DNA from: Nitzschia sp. DOCU1
Taxonomy: Eukaryota > Bacillariophyta > Bacillariophyceae > Bacillariales > Bacillariaceae
Direction: 5' to 3'
Length of the DNA stretch: 64,000 bases
Assembly: GCA_951394045.1 (NCBI GenBank)
Contig: OX595986.1
Location: 2,323,534-2,387,533 of the forward strand
Within the stretch, counting starts at the first letter, position 1, and every line of letters starts with the position of its first letter. The position numbers and the translations under genes are program-made. Below, in pieces: positions 11,135 through 24,300 of the stretch. The notes beneath the pieces were generated by a model, which saw nothing but the letters and a program-made list of their open reading frames with translations, made no database searches and was not told where the DNA came from.

Positions 11135-11270
11135 GGAGGAGCAAGGTGTACAGTGGTGCAAATTTGCCCCCCCCCCAATAACTTGTGATATACACCAAAA
11201 TTTTTATTCACTTGGATAACACCACCAGCTATCCCACCCAGCAAATTTGTGCCACTGTACAGTCACCTCC
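11135..11270. repeat. Short inverted-repeat (MITE-like or foldback) element
   Basis: The arm at 11147-11167 (TGTACAGTGG...) pairs with 11241-11261 (...CCACTGTACA) at 19 of 21 positions. Outside these, GGAGG at 11135-11139 pairs with CCTCC at 11266-11270. The centre holds a C-run and an A/T-rich stretch; there is no coding capacity. A clear target duplication was not found, so a simple foldback is as likely as a MITE. Confidence 0.6.
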
Positions 11271-11846
11271 ACGTGCAAATGGTTTATGGCAAGAAATAAA
11301 AAGAAATTTGCTTTAAAGTCAATTAACTTCCCTCTTTTATGTCTTCATTAGAAATCTGCTCCAATCCATGATCCCTTTTAACACAGAAATTTTGTTCTCA
11401 TGGGGGCTTCTGCAGGGTTTCCACCATGTTCATTGGCATCAACTATGGAAGCTGAAGATAGAACTACTCTTTTTGGGAATAGATGCATTTCTATATTCAT
11501 AATACTACACCCTGCCCTAGTAGGCGTATGGGCAGCAGGAAAAGGGGGATTGGAGTTTGGTCTCCACCTTACTTAGAAGGTGATTTAGGCAGTACCACTC
11601 CACTGCTTGAGCTCTCTTGTATCAGAGTGGGGAGAATTACATATTCTTGAATTAGTTCGCTATTCCACAGCCACCATTTGGTATACTGCAGAGGATGGTG
11701 GATACTGAGAAGAAATTAAGAATGGCCTTGTTGACCAGTGCTGGGGATGATTCCTTTGCCCATTTCCAGTGCTACCAGTTCAAGAAGTCCTACCACCAGG
11801 ATCTGACTTGCCTCCAGCATAAATCCAACTAGCTTTGATGAGCTAT

Positions 11847-12025
11847 AATTAGGGTTGGGTTAGGGTTAGAGCTAAGGTTAGGTTTAGGATTAGGGTTGGC
11901 TCCCGTTGGGTCCATAGCTGGTTGGGTATCTGGGTTGTTTATGATTTGGTAGGTGATGGTTTGATATCCATATCATACCTACATACCAATTGACACCCGA
12001 GTTTGGAAGTTAGGGTTAGGGTTAG
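11847..12025. repeat. Degenerate interstitial telomere-like repeats
   Basis: Clusters of TTAGGGTT, TAGGGTTAG and variants occur at about 11847-11900 and again at 12009-12025, separated by unrelated sequence. TTAGGG-type telomere repeats are the general stramenopile type. The copies here are short and imperfect. Confidence 0.6.
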
Positions 12026-12388
12026 CATTCTCCATCTTTGGGGAGGAACAAGGGATGAAAATTATTGCCCCACCATTACCAGGTACGGCCCAACGTATGG
12101 CGAGAAGTGCCAGATAGAGGATGAACGGAAGGCAGACGGATGAGAGGCAAAATTTCTAGCGATCAACAACAAAACTAACAAGCATGCCCAAATTGCAGAC
12201 TATTCAACAGATTACCGTCGTCAATGGACGTGTCTTTATTGTATTATTATGTAGTGATATATATTGTTACAGAGAAACGTTGTGGTTTTTCATTTTGTTT
12301 TCAATGATAGAGTGATTGTATATAAGGTCATTCGCCTTCTGTTTTGGTTTGCATGGTGTATTTTCTTTCTGTTTCTTCGTTTTATCTC

Positions 12389-15300
12389 CTAGTAGCCACC
12401 ACTAGAGCAAGGTCCGCAATAGTCGTCGGGATAGTATGCCAAGACCTCGGCATCGCTCTCCGAGACGCAGAAGGTTTGGTAACCACGCTTGCTGGAGTAG
12501 TGGCAAACTTCCACCATGTCACCATCGTCGCCACATGGGTATTCCTTGGCCATACAATGGATGATAGGCTTGCTTCCAGACATTAAGTGCTCGGCTTCTT
12601 GCGTCGCAGCCATTGCGACGGAAGAGTGATCCTTTTCGTCGGCAGACGACAAGACACGGCGCTCGGGGCACTGTGTCTCGCATTGAATCTTGAACGTGTA
12701 CTGAACCGTTCCCTTGTTCTTGTCGACGTCGTCGGGGTGGCAACATTCAGGAATTTCGGCGTCGTCTACGTCAAACTGAAGGTCGTTGTCGTTGACAAAC
12801 CATACGTCCACCAAGGTTGCCTTGACCAAATGCATACAGTATGCAGTATATACGTTTGTGGTCTCGCAAGGAATCATCTCGCCGTCGCTCAAACATTCAG
12901 TGGAACCGACTGGAGTGTTGTGGAACTGAACATACATCTTGCTTTCACCAGTTGTGAAAGGATTTGTCACTGAAAAGTTGACGGATATACCGTCCTGCTC
13001 AAGAATTGCGATAGGCATGAACGGGAAATGCGTTGTGCCCTCGGTGACTTCCAGCGAAACGTCAGCAGGGCAGTTCTCATCAGACGGTGGCGGAGCGTCA
13101 CAGAGGTCTTCAGGAGCGGTGGGGCCGGCGGTAGGGGCCTCGGTACAGACGGCGCGGCAATCAATCGACAGGTAGTACCCAACGGCAGTTTCGGAGTCGT
13201 TGGCAGGCTCTTCGCACTCGGAGCAGTCTTCGATGGCGAGACCGTCGTCACCGACGTAGACAAAGAGGTTGAAATCCGAAAATCCCTCGAAGCAGTGAAC
13301 ACTGAACTCGATGGTTTCGTCTTGGGCCACCGTTGTTCTCGGATCGCAGGTGTTCGACGACTCACTGGTGTAATGAAAGGCGGAAATGTTAGCGCTCTTA
13401 CCCCATAAGTTTGTGATAACAACTGTGACCGAGTCTCCTGTCCAGTCCTTGGTGACAACAGCGCCGTCGGGCAATGGAATGTCTGCACCCTTCGGGTTCT
13501 CGAAGCCTTCACTGACTTCGACCAGTTCAGGTTCCATTTGCTCGGACATGTCGATGCACGGATAACCACCGGCATCTAGCGTTGGCCCAGATGTCGGACC
13601 TGAAGTTTCGGACGCTACGGTAGGTCCACTTGTGGGGCCCGCCGTAGGTCCAGGAGTTTTCGGTGTGGCTGTAGGCCCTGCAGTTGGGCCCAAAGTGGGA
13701 CCCGCAGTTGGGCCCGAAGTGGGACCAGAAGTTGGGCCTGGCGTTGTATCAGCAACAGGCCCTCCCGTCGGACCGATGGTAGGTCCAGCCGTTGGACCAG
13801 ATGTTTCAGGGGTACCTGTGGGTCCAGGAGTTGGGCCCGCCGTGGGCCCAGAAGTGGGGCCGGCTGTAGGTCCTGCAGTCGGACCTGCGGTGGGGCCGGC
13901 TGTAGGGCCGGCAGTTGGCGAGGAAGTGGCGGCAGTTGGGCCAGCTGTGGGGCCAGCGGTTGGTCCGGTGGTCGGGCCAGCAGTAGGGCCAGGGGTACAG
14001 CGCTTGCACGGAATCTTGAACTCGAATTCAGCAATGCCATCGAAATTTTTAACCAAGCCATCGCATTCATAACCCTCCAAGTGCGTGTAGTTGTGGTTGT
14101 CATGGAAACTTCCATCGTGAACGAGTACGATCAGCCGGGTGTATTCTCCGCCAGGCTCGCATGCCAAAGTATAGCTGTTGGTTTCTCCGTGCGGGACCTC
14201 GTCAACCTTGTCTGTCTTTCTACAAGTCAAATCATCGTCATCCGGGTTGGCTTTGTAAAGAGGTCGGATCCAGCTGATGGTTTCATTTTTGAAGCATTGT
14301 TCAATCATGGCATCAACATGCGTACCGTTGCCATTGCCATACGTAAGAAAGCCGGCGCAAACAGGAACATGGTCATCACCATGAATCAACTCCACATCAC
14401 CAGCACAAAGATCGCCAACTGTTGGCGGAGTGACTGGGGCAGGCGTTGTTGGTTCCGGAGTGGGTCCGGCAGTTGGCCCCGCAGTGGGTCCAGAAGTGGG
14501 GGACGGTGTGGTGGCAGTGGGTCCAGCAGTCGGACCGGCCGTGGGTCCAGACGTAGGACCAGCCGTGGGTCCTGCAGTTGGGGACGGCGTAGCGCCCGTG
14601 GGTCCAGCGGTCGGACCGGCAGTGGGTCCAGCGGTCGGACCGGCAGTGGGTCCAGCGGTCGGACCGGTCGTGGGTCCAGCAGTCGGACCGGCTGTAGGTC
14701 CTGCAGTCGGACCTGCGGTGGGGCCGGCTGTAGGGCCGGCAGTTGGCGAGGGAGTGGCGGCAGTTGGGCCAGCTGTGGGGCCAGCGGTTGGTCCGGTGGT
14801 CGGGCCAGCAGTAGGGCCAGGGGTACAGCGCTTGCACGGAATCTTGAACTCGAATTCAGCAATGCCATCGAAATTTTTAACCAAGCCATCGCATTCATAA
14901 CCCTCCAAGTGCGTGTAGTTGTGGTTGTCATGGAAACTTCCATCGTGAACGAGTACGATCAGCCGGGCGTATTCTCCGCCAGGCTCGCATGCCAAAGTAT
15001 AGCTGTTGGTTTCTCCGTGCGGGACCTCGTCAACCTTGTCTGTCTTTCTACAAGTCAAATCATCGTCATCCGGGTTGGCTTTGTAAAGAGGTCGGATCCA
15101 GCTGATGGTTTCATTTTTGAAGCATTGTTCAATCATGGCATCAACATGCGTACCGTTGCCATTGCCATACGTAAGAAAGCCGGCGCAAACAGGAACATGG
15201 TCATCACCATGAATCAACCCCACATCACCAGCACAAAGATCGCCAACTGTTGGCGGAGTGACTGGGGCAGGCGTTGTTGGTTCCGGAGTGGGTCCGGCGG

Positions 15301-18300
15301 TTGGCCCCGCAGTGGGTCCAGAAGTGGGGGACGGAGTGGCAGCCGTGGGTCCGGCAGTGGGGCCGCCAGTTGGTCCAGCGGTGGGACCAGCAGTGGGACT
15401 CCATGTTGGTCCTGAAGTTGGCCCTGCAGTGGGGCCGGCAGTCGGGCCAGCAGTTGGGCCGGCCGTCGGGCCAGCAGTTGGGCCGGCGGTGGGTCCAGCA
15501 GTTGGGCCAGCTGTGGGCCCAGCGGTAGGTCCGGCAGTCGGACCCGCGGTAGGTCCCGCGGTAGGTCCAGCAGTAGGGCCTGCAGTTGGGCCAGCAGTAG
15601 GACCAGCAGTCGGGCGAGCCGTTGGGCCAGCAGTGGGTCCGGCAGTGGGTCCAGTAGTAGGCCCGGCGGTGGGCCCGGCAGTCGGGCCAGCCGTTGGGCC
15701 GGCCGTGGGTCCAGCAGTCGGGCCAGCAGTAGGTCCGGCCGTGGGTCCAGCAGTCGGGCCAGCAGTAGGTCCGGCCGTGGGTCCAGCGGTAGGGCCAGCG
15801 GTGGGCCCAGCAGTAGGTCCCGCCGTGGGCCCGGCAGTCGGTCCAGCGGTAGGGCCAGTGGTGGGTCCGGCAGTCGGGCCACCGGTGGGTCCAGCAGTGG
15901 GGCCGGTCGTTGGCCCAGCGGTTGGGCCTACGGTGGGGCCGGTAGTAGGACCACTCGTTGGACCACTCGTAGGACCCTCAGTCTTGCAAACTGGCGTACA
16001 AGGGATTTCAAAGCTGAAATACACCGTGTCCGTTGAGTTGCTGGCAGGAGGTTGGCAGGTCTCACACTCATCGGACTTAGCCGAACCAAAATACACCACA
16101 ATACTTATGTCGGTAAATTTCTGGTCGATTCCGTAGCAGAATGCCGTGTAATCGATGTGGCCGTCAACATCAAAATTGGTGCGGTAATCGCAGTCTTCGG
16201 TGCTCACATCGATATGGTAGTGGACGGACACAGCAGTGACAGGTTCGTCAAAAACGTCACTAATGCGCACATCCACCGACTTTCCATTCTGGTCAAGTAG
16301 CTTGATCAAACCGTCAGGAACTAAAGGATACGTCTGAAGCATACCGACCGTCTCCACGCTTGTATAGGTGGCCTTGTCGAGACAAGGGGTTGGGGCGGTA
16401 CTTGTCGATGGTCCCGAAGTGGGGCCCGCGGTAGGTCCCGTCGTGGGACCACCTGTAGGTCCAGCCGTGGGTCCAGCAGTAGGTCCGGCAGTGGGCACAG
16501 CGGTAGGTCCGGCAGTCGGACCTGCAGTGGGTCCGGCCGTTGGCCCGGAAGTGGGACCAGAGGTGGGCCCCGCTGTAGGTCCGGCCGTGGGTCCAGCAGT
16601 GGGTCCGGCGGTAGGTCCGGCCGTGGGCCCAGCCGTGGGTCCAGCGGTAGGTCCGGCAGTGGGCCCAGCAGTGGGTCCAGCGGTAGGTCCGGCCGTGGGC
16701 CCAGCAGTAGGCCCGGCGGTAGGTCCGGCCGTGGGTCCAGCGGTACGTCCGGCCGTGGGCCCAGCAGTTGGGCCAGCGGTAGGTCCGGCTGTTGGCCCAG
16801 CAGTAGGCCCGGCGGTAGGTCCGGCCGTGGGCCCAGCAGTGGGTCCAGCGGTAGGGCCAGCGGTGGGTCCGGAAGTGGGACCTGCAGTCGGTCCAGCGGT
16901 AGGGCCAGCGGTGGGTCCGGCAGTAGGGCCAGTCGTGGGTCCTGCAGTAGGTCCCGCGGTAGGGCCGGCAGTAGGACCAGCAGTTGGGCCGGCAGTTGGG
17001 CCAGCAGTGGGGCCGGCAGTCGGGCCATCGGTGGGTCCAGCAGTCGGGCCGGCAGTTGGGCCAGCGGTGGGTCCAGCAGTTGGCCCAGAGGTTGGACCGA
17101 CGGTGGGTCCAGTAGTAGGCCCAGTGGTCGGACCCGTCGTCGGTCCGGTTGTCGGACCCGTGGTAGGTCCAGTGGTGGGACCTGATGTCGGACCCATGGT
17201 CGGGCCAGCGGTGGGTCCCGAAGTCGGCCCGGAGGTTGGTCCAGCTGTGGGGCCTGACGTTGGTCCCGAAGTTGGACCAGCGGTGGGACCGGCAGTGGGG
17301 CCAGCGGTAGGTCCAGCGGTTGGACCAGAAGTCGGTCCCGAAGTTGGACCAGAGGTAGGTCCCGCCGTGGGGCCGGCAGTAGGTCCAGCCGTGGGGCCAG
17401 CAGTGGGTCCAGCGGTGGGTCCAGCAGTAGGCCCGGCAGTCGGGCCAGCAGTGGGTCCACCAGTTGGTCCAGCGGTAGGTCCGGCGGTGGGTCCAGCAGT
17501 AGGCCCGGCGGTGGGCCCGGCAGTCGGGTTAGCCGTTGGGCCAGCAGTGGGTCCGGCAGTGGGTCCAGCGGTAGGTCCGGCGGTGGGTCCACCAGTTGGG
17601 CCGGCTGTGGGACCAGCAGTTGGGCCGGCAGTGGGACCGGCGGTGGGTCCAGCAGTCGGGCCGGCGGTTGGGCCGGCAGTAGGTCCGGCCGTGGGTCCAG
17701 CGGTAGGGCCAGCGGTGGGTCCGGCAGTGGGACCTGCAGTCGGTCCAGCGGTAGGGCCAGCGGTGGGTCCGGCAGTAGGACCTGCAGTCGGTCCAGCGGT
17801 GGGTCCGGCAGTAGGGCCAGTCGTGGGTCCTGCAGTGGGTCCCGCGGTAGGGCCGGCAGTAGGACCAGCAGTTGGGCCGGCAGTTGGGCCAGCAGTGGGG
17901 CCGGCAGTCGGGCCACCGGTGGGTCCAGCAGTGGGGCCGGTCGTTGGCCCAGCGGTTGGGCCTACGGTGGGGCCGGTAGTAGGACCACTCGTTGGACCAC
18001 TCGTAGGACCCTCAGTCTTGCAAACTGGCGTACAAGGGATTTCAAAGCTGAAATACACCGTGTCCGTTGAGTTGCTGGCAGGAGGTTGGCAGGTCTCACA
18101 CTCATCGGACTTAGCCGAACCAAAATACACCACAATACTTATGTCGGTAAATTTCTGGTCGATTCCGTAGCAGAATGCCGTGTAATCGATGTGGCCGTCA
18201 ACATCAAAATTGGTGCGGTAATCGCAGTCTTCGGTGCTCACATCGATATGGTAGTGGACGGACACAGCAGTGACAGGTTCGTCAAAAACGTCACTAATGC

Positions 18301-21300
18301 GCACATCCACCGACTTTCCATTCTGGTCAAGTAGCTTGATCAAACCGTCAGGAACTAAAGGATACGTCTGAAGCATACCAACCGTCTCCACGCTTGTATA
18401 GGTGGCCTTGTCGAGACAAGGGGTTGGCGCGGTACTTGTCGATGGTCCCGAAGTGGGGCCCGCGGTAGGTCCCGTCGTGGGACCACCTGTAGGTCCAGCA
18501 GTGGGTCCAGCAGTAGGTCCGGCAGTGGGTCCAGCGGTAGGTCCGGCCGTTGGCCCGGAAGTGGGACCAGAGGTGGGCCCCGCTGTAGGTCCGGCCGTGG
18601 GTCCAGCAGTGGGTCCGGCGGTAGGTCCGGCCGTGGGTCCAGCGGTGGGTCCAGCAGTGGGTCCGGCCGTGGGCCCAGCCGTGGGTCCAGCGGTAGGTCC
18701 GGAAGTGGGCCCAGCAGTGGGCCCAGCAGTGGGCCCAGCGGTAGGTGCGGCCGTGGGCCCAGCAGTAGGCCCGGCGGTAGGTCCGGCCGTGGGCCCAGCA
18801 GTAGGCCCGGCGGTAGGTCCGGCTGTTGGCCCAGCAGTGGGTCCAGCGGTAGGTCCGGCAGTGGGCCCAGCAGTTGGGCCAGCGGTAGGTCCGGCAGTGG
18901 GCCCAGCAGTTGGGCCAGCGGTAGGTCCGGCCGTTGGCCCATCAGTTGGTCCAGCGGTAGGTGCGGCCGTGGGCCCAGCAGTGGGTCCAGCGGTAGGTTC
19001 GGCCGTCGGACCTGCGGTGGGTCCAGCAGTTGGGCCAGCGGTGGGTCCAGAAGTCGGGCCGGCAGTGGGACCAGCAGTAGGCCCAGCAGTCGGTCCGGAA
19101 GTAGGGCCAGCCGTGGGTCCTGCAGTGGGTCCCGCGGTAGGGCCGGCAGTAGGACCAGCAGTTGGGCCGGCAGTGGGGCCGGCAGTCGGGCCACCGGTGG
19201 GTCCAGCAGTCGGGCCAGCGGTGGGTCCAGCAGTTGGCCCAGAGGTTGGACCGACGGTGGGTCTAGTAGTAGGCCCAGTGGTCGGACCCGTCGTCGGTCC
19301 GGTTGTCGGACCCGTGGTAGGTCCAGTGGTGGGACCTGATGTCGGACCCATGGTCGGGCCAGCGGTGGGTCCCGAAGTCGGCCCGGAGGTTGGTCCAGCT
19401 GTGGGGCCTGACGTTGGTCCCGAAGTTGGACCAGCGGTGGGACCGGCAGTGGGGCCAGCGGTAGGTCCAGCGGTTGGACCAGAAGTCGGTCCCGAAGTTG
19501 GACCAGAGGTAGGTCCCGCCGTGGGGCCGGCAGTAGGTCCAGCCGTGGGGCCAGCAGTGGGTCCAGCGGTGGGTCCAGCAGTAGGCCCGGCAGTCGGGCC
19601 AGCAGTGGGTCCACCAGTTGGTCCAGCGGTAGGTCCGGCGGTGGGTCCAGCAGTAGGCCCGGCGGTGGGCCCGGCAGTCGGGTTAGCCGTTGGGCCAGCA
19701 GTGGGTCCGGCAGTGGGTCCAGCGGTAGGTCCGGCGGTGGGTCCACCAGTTGGGCCGGCTGTGGGACCAGCAGTTGGGCCGGCAGTGGGACCGGCGGTGG
19801 GTCCAGCAGTCGGGCCGGCGGTTGGGCCGGCAGTAGGTCCGGCCGTGGGTCCAGCGGTAGGGCCAGCGGTGGGTCCGGCAGTGGGACCTGCAGTCGGTCC
19901 AGCGGTAGGGCCAGCGGTGGGTCCGGCAGTAGGACCTGCAGTCGGTCCAGCGGTGGGTCCGGCAGTAGGGCCAGTCGTGGGTCCTGCAGTGGGTCCCGCG
20001 GTAGGGCCGGCAGTAGGACCAGCAGTTGGGCCGGCAGTTGGGCCAGCAGTGGGGCCGGCAGTCGGGCCACCGGTGGGTCCAGCAGTGGGGCCGGTCGTTG
20101 GCCCAGCGGTTGGGCCTACGGTGGGGCCGGTAGTAGGACCACTCGTTGGACCACTCGTAGGACCCTCAGTCTCGCAAACTGGCGTACAAGGGATTTCAAA
20201 GCTGAAATACACCGTGTCCGTTGAGTTGCTGGCAGGAGGTTGGCAGGTCTCACACTCATCGGACTTAGCCGAACCAAAATACACCACAATACTTATGTCG
20301 GTAAATTTCTGGTCGATTCCGTAGCAGAATGCCGTGTAATCGATGTGGTCGTCAACATCAAAATTGGTGCGGTAATCGCAGTCTTCGGTGCTCACATCGA
20401 TATGGTAGTGGACGGACACAGCAGTGACAGGTTCGTCAAAAACGTCACTAATGCGCACATCCACCGACTTTCCATTCTGGTCAAGTAGCTTGATCAAACC
20501 GTCAGGAACTAAAGGATACGTCTGAAGCATACCAACCGTCTCCACGCTTGTATAGGTGGCCTTGTCGAGACAAGGGGTTGGCGCGGTACTTGTCGATGGT
20601 CCCGAAGTGGGGCCCGCGGTAGGTCCAGCCGTGGGTCCACCTGTAGGTCCAGCAGTGGGTCCAGCAGTAGGTCCGGCAGTGGGTCCAGCGGTAGGTCCGG
20701 CCGTTGGCCCGGAAGTGGGACCAGAGGTGGGCCCCGCTGTAGGTCCGGCCGTGGGTCCAGCAGTGGGTCCGGCGGTAGGTCCGGCCGTGGGTCCCGTGGT
20801 GGGTCCAGCAGTGGGTCCGGCCGTGGGTCCAGCGGTGGGTCCAGCAGTGGGTCCGGCCGTGGGCCCAGCCGTGGGTCCAGCGGTAGGTCCGGAAGTGGGC
20901 CCAGCAGTGGGCCCAGCAGTGGGCCCAGCGGTAGGTGCGGCCGTGGGCCCAGCAGTAGGCCCGGCGGTAGGTCCGGCCGTGGGCCCAGCAGTGGGTCCAG
21001 CGGTAGGTCCGGCTGTTGGCCCAGCAGTGGGTCCAGCGGTAGGTCCGGCAGTGGGCCCAGCAGTTGGGCCAGCGGTAGGTCCGGCAGTGGGCCCAGCAGT
21101 TGGGCCAGCGGTAGGTCCGGCCGTTGGCCCAGCAGTTGGTCCAGCGGTAGGTGCGGCCGTCGGACCTGATGTGGGTCCAGCAGTTGGGCCAGCGGTGGGT
21201 CCAGAAGTCGGGCCGGCAGTGGGACCAGCAGTAGGCCCAGCAGTCGGTCCGGAAGTAGGGCCAGCCGTGGGTCCTGCAGTGGGTCCCGCGGTAGGGCCGG

Positions 21301-24300
21301 CAGTAGGACCAGCAGTTGGGCCGGCAGTTGGGCCAGCAGTGGGGCCGGCAGTCGGGCCACCGGTGGGTCCAGCAGTCGGGCCAGCGGTGGGTCCAGCAGT
21401 TGGCCCAGAGGTTGGACCGACGGTGGGTCCAGCAGTTGGCCCAGAGGTTGGACCGACGGTGGGTCCAGTAGTAGGCCCAGTGGTCGGACCCGTCGTCGGT
21501 CCGGTTGTCGGACCCGTGGTAGGTCCAGTGGTGGGACCTGATGTCGGACCCATGGTCGGGCCAGCGGTGGGTCCCGAAGTCGGCCCGGAGGTTGGTCCAG
21601 CTGTGGGGCCTGACGTTGGTCCCGAAGTTGGACCAGCGGTGGGACCGGCAGTGGGGCCAGCGGTAGGTCCAGCGGTTGGACCAGAAGTCGGTCCCGAAGT
21701 TGGACCAGAGGTAGGTCCCGCCGTGGGGCCGGCAGTAGGTCCAGCCGTGGGGCCAGCAGTGGGTCCAGCGGTGGGTCCAGCAGTAGGCCCGGCAGTCGGG
21801 CCAGCAGTGGGTCCACCAGTTGGTCCAGCGGTAGGTCCGGCGGTGGGTCCAGCAGTAGGCCCGGCGGTGGGCCCGGCAGTCGGGCTAGCCGTTGGGCCAG
21901 CAGTGGGTCCGGCAGTGGGTCCAGCGGTAGGTCCGGCTGTGGGACCAGCAGTTGGGCCGGCAGTGGGACCGGCGGTGGGTCCAGCAGTCGGGCCGGCGGT
22001 TGGGCCGGCAGTAGGTCCGGCCGTGGGTCCAGCGGTAGGGCCAGCGGTGGGTCCGGCAGTGGGACCTGCAGTCGGTCCAGCGGTAGGGCCAGCGGTGGGT
22101 CCGGCAGTAGGACCTGCAGTCGGTCCAGCGGTGGGTCCGGCAGTAGGGCCAGTCGTGGGTCCTGCAGTGGGTCCCGCGGTAGGGCCGGCAGTAGGACCAG
22201 CAGTTGGGCCGGCAGTTGGGCCAGCAGTGGGGCCGGCAGTCGGGCCACCGGTGGGTCCAGCAGTGGGGCCGGTCGTTGGCCCAGCGGTTGGGCCTACGGT
22301 GGGGCCGGTAGTAGGACCACTCGTTGGACCACTCGTAGGACCCTCAGTCTCGCAAACTGGCGTACAAGGGATTTCAAAGCTGAAATACACCGTGTCCGTT
22401 GAGTTGCTGGCAGGAGGTTGGCAGGTCTCACACTCATCGGACTTAGCCGAACCAAAATACACCACAATACTTATGTCGGTAAATTTCTGGTCGATTCCGT
22501 AGCAGAATGCCGTGTAATCGATGTGGTCGTCAACATCAAAATTGGTGCGGTAATCGCAGTCTTCGGTGCTCACATCGATATGGTAGTGGACGGACACAGC
22601 AGTGACAGGTTCGTCAAAAACGTCACTAATGCGCACATCCACCGACTTTCCATTCTGGTCAAGTAGCTTGATCAAACCGTCAGGAACTAAAGGATACGTC
22701 TGAAGCATACCAACCGTCTCCACGCTTGTATAGGTGGCCTTGTCGAGACAAGGGGTTGGCGCGGTACTTGTCGATGGTCCCGAAGTGGGGCCCGCGGTAG
22801 GTCCAGCCGTGGGTCCACCTGTAGGTCCAGCAGTGGGTCCAGCAGTGGGTCCAGCAGTAGGTCCGGCAGTGGGTCCAGCGGTAGGTCCGGCCGTTGGCCC
22901 GGAAGTGGGACCAGAGGTGGGCCCCGCTGTAGGTCCGGCAGTGGGTCCGGCGGTAGGTCCGGCCGTGGGTCCAGCGGTGGGTCCAGCAGTGGGTCCGGCC
23001 GTGGGCCCATCCGTGGGTCCAGCGGTAGGTCCGGAAGTGGGCCCAGCAGTGGGCCCAGCGGTAGGTGCGGCCGTGGGCCCAGCAGTAGGCCCGGCGGTAG
23101 GTCCGGCCGTGGGCCCAGCAGTGGGTCCAGCGGTAGGTCCGGCCGTGGGCCCAGCAGTTGGGCCAGCGGTAGGTCCGGCCGTGGGCCCAGCGGTAGGTCC
23201 AGCGGTAGGTCCGGCCGTGGGCCCAGCAGTTGGGCCAGCGGTAGGTCCGGCCGTGGGCCCAGCAGTTGGGCCAGCGGTAGGTCCGGCCGTTGGCCCAGCA
23301 GTTGGGCCAGCGGTAGGTCCGGCCGTGGGCCCAGCAGTGGGTCCAGCGGTAGGTCCGGCCGTCGGACCTGCGGTGGGTCCAGCAGTTGGGCCAGCGGTGG
23401 GTCCAGAAGTCGGGCCGGCAGTGGGACCAGCAGTAGGCCCAGCAGTCGGTCCGGAAGTAGGGCCAGCCGTGGGTCCTGCAGTGGGTCCCGCGGTAGGGCC
23501 GGCAGTAGGACCAGCAGTTGGGCCGGCAGTTGGGCCAGCGGTGGGTCCAGCAGTTGGCCCAGAGGTTGGACCGAAGGTGGGTCCAGTAGTAGGCCCAGTG
23601 GTCGGACCCGTCGTCGGTCCGGTTGTCGGACCCGTGGTAGGTCCAGTGGTGGGACCTGATGTCGGACCCATGGTCGGGCCAGCGGTGGGTCCCGAAGTCG
23701 GCCCGGAGGTTGGTCCAGCTGTGGGGCCTGACGTTGGTCCCGAAGTTGGACCAGCGGTGGGACCGGCAGTCGGGCCAGCCGTTGGGCCAGCAGTGGGTCC
23801 GGCAGTGGGTCCAGCGGTAGGTCCGGCGGTGGGTCCAGCAGTAGGCCCGGCAGTCGGGCCAGCAGTGGGTCCACCAGTTGGGCCGGCAGTGGGACCGGCG
23901 GTGGGTCCAGCAGTCGGGCCGGCAGTAGGTCCGGCCGTGGGTCCAGCGGTAGGGCCAGCGGTGGGTCCGGCAGTGGGACCTGCAGTCGGTCCAGCGGTAG
24001 GGCCAGCGGTGGGTCCGGCAGTAGGACCTGCAGTCGGTCCAGCGGTAGGGCCAGCAGTGGGTCCGGCAGTAGGGCCAGTCGTGGGTCCTGCAGTGGGTCC
24101 CGCGGTAGGGCCGGCAGTAGGACTAGCAGTTGGGCCGGCAGTTGGGCCGGCAGTCGGGCCACCGGTGGGTCCAGCAGTGGGGCCGGTCGTTGGCCCAGCG
24201 GTTGGGCCTACGGTGGGGCCGGTAGTAGGACCACTCGTTGGACCACTCGTAGGACCCTCAGTCTCGCAAACTGGCGTACAAGGGATTTCAAAGCTGAAAT

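Larger units (their letters stand above)
10908..12388. other. Non-coding stretch downstream of the giant gene
   Basis: No supported gene. It holds an inverted-repeat element (11135-11270), a run of ten Cs inside it, and degenerate TTAGGG-like sequence (11847-12025). The last few hundred bases must include the 3' UTR of the minus-strand giant gene, whose stop codon is at 12389. Confidence 0.6.
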
